A stretch of 64,000 bases of DNA from Acidiferrimicrobium sp. IK (GTDB lineage: Bacteria > Actinomycetota > Acidimicrobiia > Acidimicrobiales > Palsa-688), in NCBI RefSeq assembly GCF_025499425.1, contig NZ_JAIMCB010000016.1:1-64000 (forward strand), written 5' to 3'. Below the pieces are notes generated by a model that saw nothing but the letters and a program-made list of their open reading frames with translations, had not been told where the DNA came from and made no database searches. Position numbers and translations under genes: made by a program. Numbering within the stretch: position 1 is the stretch's first letter; every line of letters starts with the position of its first letter. Shown one piece after another: positions 57,475 to 64,000 of the stretch.

Positions 57475-59697
57475 ATGCCCGGCGAGGGGACCACCGACGG
57501 TGCACTCGGGCTGGAGGAAACCGAGGCCGCGGCCCGGCGCGACGCCGAAGCGCTCGCGGGACCGGCCACCGCCCTCGTCGCCGAAGGGGCCTTGGACCGC
57601 GGTCAGGCCCGGGCCGTGCTACCCCACGTGCTCTCCGACGTCCCCGTCGCCGTCCTCCTCGTCGACCAGCACAGCGACGAGGTGGTCTTCGCCAACCGGT
57701 CGGCGGTGGAGATGGCCGGCGACGTCCACCTGCCCGTCGGGCTCGCCGACTGGGCCCGGGCCTCGTCGCTGACCGACCGCGCCGGCCGTTCTCTAGGCGA
57801 GGCGCCGAGCGTGCTGGAACGGGTCCTCGGGGCCAGCCCGACCGCCGGCGAGGCGGTCCGCACCGCCGCCGGAGCCACCGAGCGGCTGCTGTGGGCGACG
57901 GGCATCCCGCTCGGCGTCGAGGGCCGAGAGCGGCCCATGGCCCTGGTGGTGTTCTTGGAGATGGCGTCCCCGCCGGGGGGACACCGGGGCCACGAGCAGG
58001 AGATGGCCGCGCTGCGCGACCGGGCCATCATCGCCACCGACCTGGCGTTCACCATCTCCGACCCCCGCCGCGACGACAACCCGCTGATCTGGGTGAACCC
58101 GGCCTTCAGCCGGGTGACCGGATACAGCGGCGACGAGGCGGTCGGGCGCAACTGCCGCTACCTGCAGGGACCGGGCACCGACCCCGACACCCTCGAGGTG
58201 CTGCGCCAGGCCATCGCCGCGGCCGAGCCGATCGCGGTCACCCTCCTCAACTACCGCAAGGACGGGACCGCGTTTTGGAACCAGCTGGCGATCAGCCCGG
58301 TGTTCGACGGCGACGACCGCCTGGTCAGCTTCGTCGGGGTGCAGTCGGACGTGTCGGAGCGGGTCCGCGTCGACGCCGAGCGGGAAGCGGCGCTGCAAGC
58401 GGAGCGAGCGGCGCGCCGGGAGATGGAACGCACCAGAGGCCACCTGGCCCTCCTCGCCGAGGCCACCACTCAGCTGTCGGCGACCTTGGACACCGCCGAG
58501 AGCCTCGAGCGGCTCGCCGACCTGGTCGTGCCGTCGCTGGCCGACTGGGTGGTCATCAACCTGGCCGAGGACGGTCAGGGCTCCACCGACCGGCTGCTGG
58601 TCCGCCACCGTCAGGCCCCCGACCGGCTGATCGACCGTTACGTGGAGCTGCAGCCGGAATCGCTGCGGCATCCGTCTTCGTTCATCCCCCGCCTGCTGGC
58701 GGGCGGCGAGTCGGTCCTCGTCTCCGAGTACCACGAAGACGACATCGGCATGATCAACCCGCCGGAGATGCGAGAGGTCGTGCAGGAGCTCGGGATCGTG
58801 TCGGCGATGTACGTGCCGCTGGTGGCCCGCCAGCGCAAGATCCTCGGGACGGTGGTGCTGGTGGCGGGCCCGTCCGGGCGCCACTTCACCCAGGAGGACC
58901 TGAGCGTCGCCGCCGACCTGGCCCGGCGGGCGGGGATGAGCATGGACAACGCTCGGCTCTACGAGCAGGAGCACCGGGTGGCCGAGATCCTGCAGCGCAG
59001 CCTGCTGCCGACCATCCCGAAGGTCCCAGGAATAGCCGTGTCGGCGCAGTACCTGCCGGCCAACACCGTCGCCGACGTCGGCGGTGACTTCTACGAGATC
59101 CTCGGCCTGCCCGACCGGTCGGTTGGGGTCGCGGTCGGCGACGTCGTCGGTCACGACCTGAGCGCGGCCGCCGCCATGGGCCACCTTCGGGGTCTGCTTC
59201 GGGCGTGCGCCTGGGACGACGCGTCCCACGAGGCGTACGCCGATCCCGAACGGGTGCTCGACCGGGTCGACCGCCTGGTCCAGGGCCTCGATGTGGTGCC
59301 CCTGGCCACCTTGCTCTACGCCAGGCTGGTGCCCGCGGCGGGCGGATGGCGTCTGACATACGCCAATGCCGGTCACCCGGCGCCGCTGCTGCGCCTCCCG
59401 GACGGCACCGTGGCCCTCCTCGACGACGCCCGGGGGTTGCTCCTCGGGGTGGCGTCGGGCGCCGAGCGGCGGACCCGGGCCCGGGACGTGCCCGTCGGCT
59501 CGATCCTCGTCGGCTACACCGACGGGCTCGTCGAGCGCCGCGGCGGGGACATGGCGGACAGCGTCGAGCGCCTGGTCCGCCTGGTCGGCCGGTCCGATCC
59601 CGGTGACCTCGACGGGATGGTCGGCGGGATCGTCGCTACGCTCGGCCGCGACCGCGACGACGACGTGGCGGTCATCGCGGTGCGCGTCGACGGGTAA
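57475..59697 (+). CDS. LOV-GAF-SpoIIE phosphatase (probable blue-light receptor)
   Basis: A 740-residue phosphatase. After an N-terminal PAS-like segment (about 50-160) comes a LOV domain (about 185-290) with the photoactive-cysteine motif GRNCRYLQG (Cys227), preceded by WVNPAFSRVTGYSGDEAV and followed by the flavin-contacting LLNYRKDGTAFWNQLAISPV and FVGVQSDVSE. GAF domain about 320-490. SpoIIE/PP2C domain about 505-740 with VGGDFYEILG, GDVVGHDLSAA, ANAGHPAPLLRL, YTDGLVERRG and DDDVAVIAV. The residues needed for FMN-cysteinyl adduct formation all appear present, so light should regulate the phosphatase, probably towards a STAS-domain anti-anti-sigma factor encoded elsewhere. Confidence 0.9.
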   Translation: MPGEGTTDGALGLEETEAAARRDAEALAGPATALVAEGALDRGQARAVLPHVLSDVPVAVLLVDQHSDEVVFANRSAVEMAGDVHLPVGLADWARASSLTDRAGRSLGEAPSVLERVLGASPTAGEAVRTAAGATERLLWATGIPLGVEGRERPMALVVFLEMASPPGGHRGHEQEMAALRDRAIIATDLAFTISDPRRDDNPLIWVNPAFSRVTGYSGDEAVGRNCRYLQGPGTDPDTLEVLRQAIAAAEPIAVTLLNYRKDGTAFWNQLAISPVFDGDDRLVSFVGVQSDVSERVRVDAEREAALQAERAARREMERTRGHLALLAEATTQLSATLDTAESLERLADLVVPSLADWVVINLAEDGQGSTDRLLVRHRQAPDRLIDRYVELQPESLRHPSSFIPRLLAGGESVLVSEYHEDDIGMINPPEMREVVQELGIVSAMYVPLVARQRKILGTVVLVAGPSGRHFTQEDLSVAADLARRAGMSMDNARLYEQEHRVAEILQRSLLPTIPKVPGIAVSAQYLPANTVADVGGDFYEILGLPDRSVGVAVGDVVGHDLSAAAAMGHLRGLLRACAWDDASHEAYADPERVLDRVDRLVQGLDVVPLATLLYARLVPAAGGWRLTYANAGHPAPLLRLPDGTVALLDDARGLLLGVASGAERRTRARDVPVGSILVGYTDGLVERRGGDMADSVERLVRLVGRSDPGDLDGMVGGIVATLGRDRDDDVAVIAVRVDG

Positions 59698-59706
59698 GCC
59701 CGGCGT

Positions 59707-60231
59707 TCAGGGCGAACCGAGGTGGGCCGGCAGCGCGCAACCCCCGAAGCTCGGGTTGTCCCACGACGCCTGGTAGCTGATCGGCCCTCTCGTCACCGTG
59801 TCCACGCCGACCTCCGCCGACGAGCCGCTGAAGTGGGCGACCTGACCGGGGTAGAGGTCGTCGTTGTCGAGCCTGAGGTAGACGGGGTAGGTCGTCGACC
59901 CCTGCGCCGGCGTGGCCGACACCGAGTTCTGCACCAGCTGCAAGGAGATGTTGCCGGCGGCGTCGTCGCGGACGGTCCCGGCCTCGACGACGGACACGTT
60001 CCTCGGGTTGAGCGGGTCGACCCGGGTCTCGAACTGGGTCACCGCCCAGTTCAGGCCGCCCTGCGGGCACACCTCGTGGGCCGGCGCCTGCGGACCGGCC
60101 GCGGCGCGACGCCCGGCCGGCGCGGAGCCGACGACGACCAGCCCGACAAGGCCGCCGGCGACCACCGCCGCGGCACCGGCGAGGACCAGCAGCGACGCGC
60201 CGGCCGGCAGTTGCTCGCTGGACCTCCGCAT
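59707..60231 (-). CDS. Secreted or membrane-anchored protein, unknown function
   Basis: A 174-residue protein with one hydrophobic N-terminal helix (ASLLVLAGAAAVVAGGLVGLV) and an extracytoplasmic domain that looks beta-rich (VYLRLDNDDLYPGQVAHFSG). Two cysteines (HEVCPQGG and FGGCALP) could form a disulfide. No family recognised. It ends 10 bp from the convergent LOV phosphatase gene. ATG start without a strong ribosome site. Confidence 0.65.
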   Translation of the reverse strand: MRRSSEQLPAGASLLVLAGAAAVVAGGLVGLVVVGSAPAGRRAAAGPQAPAHEVCPQGGLNWAVTQFETRVDPLNPRNVSVVEAGTVRDDAAGNISLQLVQNSVSATPAQGSTTYPVYLRLDNDDLYPGQVAHFSGSSAEVGVDTVTRGPISYQASWDNPSFGGCALPAHLGSP

Positions 60232-60365
60232 GCCCGCCCGACCCTATGCGGGGCGGGCCGGTTCGCGCCGTGCGGCCCGCGCCGTGCGGTTCGCGACCCG
60301 CGATGTTCACCGGCGGTGTCGGCCGCGTGGAATGTGCGCCCCTCCGCCCGGGGTTGTAGGCAACG

Positions 60366-60821
60366 ATGACCGAGACCCCGCTGCCGTACGGCACCGACAG
60401 GCCCGATCCCGCCGGCTCTCCCAGCCCTGCCGAGCGGCCCGGTCCCGCCGGCGGCACCGGGCCGGCCGAGCGCCGCGGACCGACCGGCGACGCCCGGCGG
60501 GCGGAGGACGGCTCCGGGGACGGCGAAACGCCGGCGGTAGACGTCTACTGGCGCCCGGGGTGCGGCTACTGCGGACGGCTGTTCAGGGCCCTGGAGCGAG
60601 CCGGGGTCCCGGCCCGGCGGATCAACATCTGGGAGGACGACGACGCCCGCCGGTTCGTGCGGGACCACAACCGGGGCAACGAGACGGTCCCCACCGTCGA
60701 CTTCGGCGGCCGGGTCCGCACCAACCCGCATCCCGACGACCTCATCGAGGAGATCCGAGCCGCGCACCCGGCGATGCCCGCCGCGCCGGCGCGCTCGGGC
60801 TGGTGGAACCGCCGGCACTGA
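60366..60821 (+). CDS. Mycoredoxin/glutaredoxin-like protein
   Basis: A 151-residue thiol-redox protein. The glutaredoxin domain occupies about residues 56-140: VDVYWRPGCGYCGRLFRALE with active-site Cys66 and Cys69, NIWEDDDARRFVRDHN, and the cis-proline TVPTV. The pattern follows actinobacterial mycoredoxins, which reduce mycothiol mixed disulfides. The first 55 residues are a Pro/Gly-rich unstructured extension not normal for the family, so a later start is possible, although I see none better. The sigma-factor gene is 74 bp downstream. Confidence 0.82.
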   Translation: MTETPLPYGTDRPDPAGSPSPAERPGPAGGTGPAERRGPTGDARRAEDGSGDGETPAVDVYWRPGCGYCGRLFRALERAGVPARRINIWEDDDARRFVRDHNRGNETVPTVDFGGRVRTNPHPDDLIEEIRAAHPAMPAAPARSGWWNRRH

Positions 60822-60882
60822 CCGAACCGGCGACGGCGGTCGGGGCTGGCCATTCCAGGCGTCCCGCCGAACGGCCCGGGGA

Positions 60883-60888
60883 TATTGT
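60883..60888 (+). promoter_or_regulatory. -10 box of the SigG-like gene
   Basis: TATTGT, 7 nt before the GTG at 60896; no Shine-Dalgarno. Confidence 0.45.
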
Positions 60889-60895
60889 GGCGGCG

Positions 60896-61906
60896 GTGAG
60901 CGCCACCTCGACCGGCCTCGGGATCGACGACTTGGAACGTCACCGCCGTGAGCTGACCGGCTACTGCTACCGGATGCTCGGCTCTGGTTTCGAGGCCGAA
61001 GACGCGGTGCAAGAGACGATGGTGCGGGCGTGGCGGGGCGCCGCCAGCTTCGAGGGTCGCTCCAGCGTCCGGTCGTGGATGTACCGGATCGCCACCAACG
61101 TGTGCCTGGACATGCTCCGCGGTCGTAAACGGCGGAGCCGGCCGATGGAGATGGGACCGTCGATGCGCCCGGAGCCCGAGAGCCTGGCGGCGGTGCTGCC
61201 CGAGCAGTCGTGGGTGTCGCCGATCGCCGACGACCGGATCCTGCCTGCCGGAGGCGATCCGGCCGAGGTGGCGGCCGCCCGGGAGAGCATCAAGCTGGCG
61301 TTCGTCGCCGCGCTGCAGCACCTCCCGCCCCGCCAGCGGGCGGCGCTGATCCTCTGCGAGGTCCTGCGCTGGCAGGCCAGCGAAGCAGCCGACCTGCTCG
61401 ACACGACGGTCCCGGCGATCAACAGCGCGCTGCAGCGGGCCCGTTCCGCCCTGGCCCCGCTGCGCAGGGACGACGGGACCGACGACGAGACCGACGACGG
61501 CGCCACCCCGAGCGCAGCGCCGGCCCTCGACGCGCAGCACAGCGACCTCCTGGCCCGCTACGTCGACGCCTTCGAGCGCTACGACATGGAGGCGTTGGTC
61601 GCCCTCTTGCGGGAGGACGCCGTCCAGTCCATGCCGCCGTACGCCCTTTGGCTCGACGGCGCGGACGACATCGTCGCTTGGATGCTCGGAGTCGGGCGCG
61701 AGTGCGAAGGCTCCCGGCTGCTGGTCACCCGGGCCAACGGGACCCTCGCCTGCGGGCAGTACCGAAGCGACGGTCACGGCGGCCACCGCCCGTGGGCGCT
61801 GCAGGTCCTCGAGGTCGACGGTGGGCGCATCTCGGAGATCCACGCGTTCCTCGACCCTGCGCTGTTCCCGGCCTTCGGGCTGCCCGCCGAGCTGCCAGCG
61901 CAGTGA
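60896..61906 (+). CDS. SigG/SigX5-like ECF sigma factor with SnoaL-like C-terminus
   Basis: A 336-residue sigma factor. Region 2 is LTGYCYRMLGSGFEAEDAVQ, then ETMVRAWRGAASFEGRSSVR and SWMYRIATNVCLDML; region 4 is ALQHLPPRQRAALILCEVL and AADLLDTTVPAINSALQRAR. The C-terminal about 120 residues form a SnoaL-like domain (ARYVDAFERYDMEALVALLR, VLEVDGGRISEIHAFLDP), as in SigG/SigJ-type factors, where it replaces a separate anti-sigma and modulates activity. A longer upstream frame is not family-like; the GTG at 60896 fits the promoter box. It converges with the hydrolase gene 3 bp away. Confidence 0.9.
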   Translation: MSATSTGLGIDDLERHRRELTGYCYRMLGSGFEAEDAVQETMVRAWRGAASFEGRSSVRSWMYRIATNVCLDMLRGRKRRSRPMEMGPSMRPEPESLAAVLPEQSWVSPIADDRILPAGGDPAEVAAARESIKLAFVAALQHLPPRQRAALILCEVLRWQASEAADLLDTTVPAINSALQRARSALAPLRRDDGTDDETDDGATPSAAPALDAQHSDLLARYVDAFERYDMEALVALLREDAVQSMPPYALWLDGADDIVAWMLGVGRECEGSRLLVTRANGTLACGQYRSDGHGGHRPWALQVLEVDGGRISEIHAFLDPALFPAFGLPAELPAQ

Positions 61907-61909
61907 CGG

Positions 61910-62734
61910 TCAGCCGCCGGGGAGGGACACCACCAACCCGGCGATGGCGTCGAGTACCTCGTCGGGGTGACTCAGGTGAGGGGCGTGCCCGCCGGCGGGC
62001 AGGACGCAGCGCGACACCGGGCCGCTGACCTCGTCGGCGATCCGCTCGACTTGGTCGAGGGTGCCGTAGGGGTCGTCCTCGCATTGGACGACCAGCACCG
62101 GGCAGACGATCCCGGGCAGGTACCCCTCGATGTTCCACGCCGCGAAGGCCGGGTCCAGCCAGATGTCGTTCCATCCCCGAAACGTGGCGTCGGGGTCGTT
62201 GTGGTGGCGGGCCAGCCGCTCCCGCAGGTCGGTGTCGCGGTACGCGTCCCGGGCCTCGCGGATCGCCGCGAGGGTGCGTTCTTCGACGACGACGTGGGGG
62301 GCGATGGCCACCACGGCGGCGATCGGCCCTGACCCCCCGACGCCTGACCCGCCGACACCTAGCCCCCCGACGGCCGACCCGCCGGCGTAGATGAGGGCGA
62401 TAGACGCCCCGTCGCTGTGACCGACCAGCACCGGCCGCTCGACGCCGAGCGCGTCGAGGAATTCGGGCAGCACCGACAGCGCCTCGTCGTGCATGTAGCC
62501 GACCCGGCGCGGGCCGCGCACCACCGCGGAGCGGCCGTAGCCGTGCCGGGACCACACCACCACCTCGCGGCCGGTCCGCTCGGCCAGCGCCGCTGGGAAC
62601 CCCCGCCACAACCCGAGCGAGCCCAGCCCCTCGTGGAGCAGCACCAGCGGCGGCCCGACGCCCGGGATGCGTTGCACCTCGACGGGGCCGCCGGCCAGCT
62701 CCAGGCGTTCGATGGACCCGGGCCGCCCGGTCAC
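61910..62734 (-). CDS. Alpha/beta hydrolase
   Basis: A 274-residue alpha/beta-hydrolase-fold enzyme. The oxyanion region is LVLLHEGLGSLGLW, the nucleophile elbow LVGHSDGASIAL (Ser nucleophile), the acid probably Asp in VVQCEDDPYGTLDQ, and the histidine in AGGHAPHLSHPDE. HEGLGS is typical of hydrolases encoded beside benzoate-CoA ligases. A Gly/Val insert coded by a 15-bp repeat lies shortly after the nucleophile. The GTG start overlaps the stop of the upstream ligase gene by 4 nt (GTGA), so the two are coupled, implying hydrolysis of an aromatic or acyl-CoA-pathway ester (inference). Confidence 0.87.
   Translation of the reverse strand: MTGRPGSIERLELAGGPVEVQRIPGVGPPLVLLHEGLGSLGLWRGFPAALAERTGREVVVWSRHGYGRSAVVRGPRRVGYMHDEALSVLPEFLDALGVERPVLVGHSDGASIALIYAGGSAVGGLGVGGSGVGGSGPIAAVVAIAPHVVVEERTLAAIREARDAYRDTDLRERLARHHNDPDATFRGWNDIWLDPAFAAWNIEGYLPGIVCPVLVVQCEDDPYGTLDQVERIADEVSGPVSRCVLPAGGHAPHLSHPDEVLDAIAGLVVSLPGG
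62333..62387. repeat. 15-bp tandem repeat inside the hydrolase gene
   Basis: Three full imperfect copies of CCC[C/G]CCGAC[G/A]CC-type 15-bp units plus part of a fourth encode GVGGS/GVGGL-like residues. The insert falls between the nucleophile helix and the next strand of the alpha/beta fold, in a surface loop. Confidence 0.6.
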
Positions 62735-64000
62735 GCCGGCGCGGCGCGCACGGCCGGCGCTGGGGGCGCGGCGGGCACGGACCCGGGGGCCGGGGCTGCC
62801 AGCATGTCGCGCAGCGCGAACCGCTGGATCTTGCCGGTCGCGGTCTTCGGGAGGGTGTCGACCACGTGGATCTGGCGGGGACGCTTGAAGCCGGGCAGGG
62901 TGGAGCGGCAGAACCGGGCCAGCTCGTCGGGGTCGATGCTGTGGCCGCGGCGGGGCACGACGAAGGCCACCGTCACCTCCAGGCCGTCGGCGTTGCGACT
63001 CCCGACCACCGCGGCCTCGAGGACCGCGTTGTGCTCGAGCAGTGCGCTTTCGACCTCGGCCGGCGACACCCAGATCCCGCCCGCCTTGATCATGTCGCTG
63101 TTGCGCCCGACGAAGCGGTAGTAGCCGTCCGGGCTGCGGGTGTAGACGTCGCCGGTCCGCAGCCACCCGTCGACGAACGTCGCCGCGGTCAGCTCCGGCC
63201 GCTGCCAGTACCCGTCGGCCACCGACGGGCCCTTGACCCACAAGGCGCCGGGGGTGTCGGCCCCGGTGATCACCTGGCCGTCGTCGTCGAGGAGCCGCAG
63301 CTCGTAGCCGGCGACGGGCTCACCGGAGGTGCCGGGCCGGGTCCGGCCGGGATGGTTGGAGCAGAAGATGTGCAGCGCCTCGGTGGACCCGATGCCGTCG
63401 AGCATCTCGGTGCCGAAGTGGTCGCTGAACCGGCGGGCGACCTCGGCGGGCAGGACCTCGCCGGCGGTGACGGTGGCCCGGGCGGAGGCCAGGATCGCCG
63501 GGTCCAAGCCGACGTCGGCCATCGCCGCGCAGAACCCGGGAGGGGCGAAGAACAGCGTGGGGTGGTGGCGCGCCAGCAGCTGCGCGGCCCGGGCCGGTGT
63601 GGCCGGCTCGGGGTCGATGACCGCGGTGGCGCCCGCGCCGAGGGGGAACACCATGGCGTTGCCCAGCCCGAACGCGAAGAACAGCTTGGGCACCGAGTAG
63701 CAGACGTCTCCGGGACCGACGCCTAGCACGCTGGCCCCGTACGTCTGGCAGATGGCCCGCAGGTCGCCGTGGCGGTGGATGGCCCCCTTGGGGCGCCCGG
63801 TGGTCCCCGACGTGTACAGCCAGAAGCCGGGCGACGCGGTGGTGGTCGCCGCCGGGGCGACGGGGCGGTCGGACGCCGCGAACGCCGCCCATTCGTGGAC
63901 CCGGACCCGGCCTGCGAAGGAGGCGGGGGAAGGGGGGCCGGTGACGACCGCATCGGTCAGCGCCGGGGCGCCGTCCAGTTCCAGGAGGTGGCCTCCGTAG
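62731..64000 (-). CDS. Benzoate-CoA ligase family protein, partial (5' end outside window)
   Basis: The C-terminal 423 residues of an ANL-family ligase; the frame is open to the right edge of the window. AMP-binding motif FWLYTSGTTGRPKGAIHRH, then YSVPKLFFAFGLGNAMVFPL, which is diagnostic of the benzoate-CoA-ligase group, IGSTEALHIFCSN, WLRTGDVYTRSPDGYYRFVG, the hinge NSDMIKAGGIWVSPAEVE, and the catalytic Lys in LPKTATGKIQRFAL. The C-terminal tail is Ala/Pro-rich. Expected reaction: ATP-dependent CoA activation of an aromatic carboxylate; related enzymes accept 4-hydroxybenzoate, cyclohexanecarboxylate and similar acids. Coupled to the hydrolase by a 4-nt overlap. Confidence 0.9.
   Translation of the reverse strand, partial: YGGHLLELDGAPALTDAVVTGPPSPASFAGRVRVHEWAAFAASDRPVAPAATTTASPGFWLYTSGTTGRPKGAIHRHGDLRAICQTYGASVLGVGPGDVCYSVPKLFFAFGLGNAMVFPLGAGATAVIDPEPATPARAAQLLARHHPTLFFAPPGFCAAMADVGLDPAILASARATVTAGEVLPAEVARRFSDHFGTEMLDGIGSTEALHIFCSNHPGRTRPGTSGEPVAGYELRLLDDDGQVITGADTPGALWVKGPSVADGYWQRPELTAATFVDGWLRTGDVYTRSPDGYYRFVGRNSDMIKAGGIWVSPAEVESALLEHNAVLEAAVVGSRNADGLEVTVAFVVPRRGHSIDPDELARFCRSTLPGFKRPRQIHVVDTLPKTATGKIQRFALRDMLAAPAPGSVPAAPPAPAVRAAPA

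Noticed and set aside
62735-63241. N-terminal extension of the alpha/beta hydrolase
   Set aside because: It is off-frame shadow of the benzoate-CoA ligase; the GTG overlapping the ligase stop gives a normal hydrolase.
1-64000. tRNA or rRNA genes
   Set aside because: I looked for T-loop GGTTCGA-type signatures with flanking stems and for conserved rRNA segments and found none that fold; the few TTCGA matches lie in coding sequence or promoters.

Overview
The window is GC-rich, densely packed DNA from a bacterium that is most likely an actinomycete-type Actinomycetota, possibly of the Acidimicrobiia. That placement is inference: there is no ribosomal or other taxonomic marker here. It rests on strong G/C preference at third codon positions, frequent GTG/TTG starts, a mycofactocin-type short-chain dehydrogenase (SDR), a single-chain biotin-dependent acyl-CoA carboxylase, an Rv1318c-like six-helix/HAMP/cyclase protein, a penicillin-binding lipoprotein, DUF6458/DUF6131-type small membrane proteins, and many apparently leaderless genes (a TANNNT box 5-8 nt before the start codon and no Shine-Dalgarno). 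No tRNA, rRNA, CRISPR array, phage or insertion sequence was seen.

Left part (0-23 kb) is mostly catabolic. A TetR gene is followed by two gene remnants, then a minus-strand thioesterase/SnoaL/SDR operon driven from a promoter with a perfect 16-bp palindrome. A ThDP enzyme overlaps a giant FAD/Fe-S oxidoreductase. Next come two broken SDR genes, a mycofactocin-type SDR facing a fused indolepyruvate:ferredoxin oxidoreductase with an Lrp/AsnC regulator, and an amidohydrolase/TetR pair diverging across a 30-bp palindrome from an acyl-CoA dehydrogenase/acyl-CoA ligase/SDR set. A kinase-like/P-loop fusion and a dienelactone hydrolase follow.

Middle part (23-46.7 kb): a minus-strand run of YqeY-like protein, membrane adenylate cyclase, TetR, cytochrome P450, a CrtC/AttH-like protein and a small-molecule phosphotransferase; a plus-strand acyl-CoA ligase/carboxylase/TetR operon with 4-nt overlaps; a flavinylation-dependent electron-transfer set (ferric-reductase-like membrane protein, FMN-binding protein, ApbE); an enoyl-CoA hydratase and SDR; an MFS drug-efflux pump with its TetR repressor and a 31-bp operator; and a divergent thioesterase / SDR-double CoA-transferase locus.

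Right part (46.7-64 kb) is signalling and envelope: four tiny tightly packed ORFs, an ECF sigma factor coupled to a membrane protein with a tandem-repeat Pro/Ala/Thr tail, a ScbR-like TetR, a PAS-GAF-SpoIIE phosphatase, PhzF, HxlR, a penicillin-binding lipoprotein, a LOV-GAF-SpoIIE (probable blue-light) phosphatase, a mycoredoxin-like protein, a SigG-like sigma factor and a benzoate-CoA-ligase-type gene that runs off the right edge.

Taken together the catabolic genes look like several independent, locally regulated acyl-CoA pathways (ligase, dehydrogenase, hydratase, SDR, CoA-transferase, thioesterase). A shared TTGAC-N6-GTC[A/G]A motif in front of three of them suggests co-regulation.
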